30,887 bases of DNA from Saccoglossus kowalevskii (taxonomy: Eukaryota; Hemichordata; Enteropneusta; Harrimaniidae). A program made the translations under genes and the position numbers. Below, piece after piece: positions 30,548 through 30,887 of this stretch. The notes below the pieces were generated by a model. That model saw only the letters and a list, made by a program, of their open reading frames with translations, was not told where the DNA came from and searched no databases. The stretch's first letter is position 1. Each line of letters starts with the position of its first letter. The stretch is taken from the NCBI RefSeq assembly GCF_000003605.2, contig NW_003155259.1, positions 7,330 through 38,216 on the forward strand. The letters are read 5' to 3'.

Positions 30548-30887
30548 GCTCCGCTGTCAACTTTGTCGAGCGGAGCTTATCATATGAGTGATTGTCCGTC
30601 GTCGTCCGTCGTCGTTGTCCGCCGTCGTCCGTGTCAATGTTTTACTTTTTCGACTTCTTCTTGAAAACTACAAGCCTAAATGCTTTGATACTTGGTGTAT
30701 ATGTACCTTGGGTAGACCTCTCTTAGGTTTGTTCATTTCATGTTGATATCTTTAATTCTCTAATTTTGGTGAATATTTTTGTCATTTTTGGTAAAAACTG
30801 ATATTTTCGACTTCTTGTTAAAAACCGCAAGTGCAATTGCTTTGATATTACATCTATAGGTACTACATGTGGACCTCTCTCAGATTT
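30548..30887 (+). mobile_element. Foldback-ended MITE family F, copy 2 (cut by window end)
   Basis: It starts with the same hairpin as copy 1 (GCTCCGCTGTC ... CGAGCGGAGC). TCCGTCG-type repeats follow, then GTGTCAATGTTTTACTTTTT and CGACTTCTTCTTGAAAAC. It matches 11581 onward closely over 340 bases and runs off the window. Confidence 0.85.

Overview
The window is nuclear DNA of an animal, AT-rich and packed with transposable elements. Evidence: a multi-exon gene with GT-AG introns, polyadenylation signals, metazoan-type LINEs, and many short inverted-repeat elements (MITEs). The gene content and repeat style would suit a marine invertebrate, possibly a deuterostome. No species can be assigned from the sequence alone. 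A run of Ns at 13127-13481 shows that it comes from a draft assembly.

Layout. Positions 1-661 hold the decayed 3' part of a Tigger/pogo-type DNA transposon. Positions 662-7139 hold no convincing host gene. They contain an inverted-repeat-bounded array of palindromic ~92-bp units (2536-3191), a LINE 3' fragment (4557-5310) and a hairpin MITE (5620-5985). Positions ~7140-12120 are mostly one old minus-strand LINE of the CR1/L2 type: ORF1 with coiled coil and SGNH-like domain, then a reverse transcriptase. It is broken by frameshifts and by at least three TA-flanked MITEs. Positions 12818-23618 are a complete nine-exon plus-strand gene for a cytochrome P450 of family CYP4, 507 codons plus a stop. 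Its introns carry several MITE families, notably a TTAA-flanked, piggyBac-like one found in five of the eight introns.

Positions 26036-29604 (minus strand) are the most interesting locus. It is an intronless coding region with about ten C2H2 zinc fingers joined to a piggyBac-transposase-derived domain, which appears to have lost the first catalytic aspartate. One apparent single-base deletion at ~27977-27979 splits it into two overlapping frames. It is either an assembly error or a recent inactivation. The window ends inside a second copy of a foldback MITE (30548 onward).

How the parts relate. The P450 should act alone as a membrane-bound oxidase in the endoplasmic reticulum. The zinc-finger/piggyBac protein should act in the nucleus. 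The two genes converge, and nothing shows that they share a pathway. That the piggyBac-derived protein might recognise the TTAA-flanked MITEs in the neighbouring P450 introns is only a hypothesis. All exon boundaries and repeat edges were read by eye.
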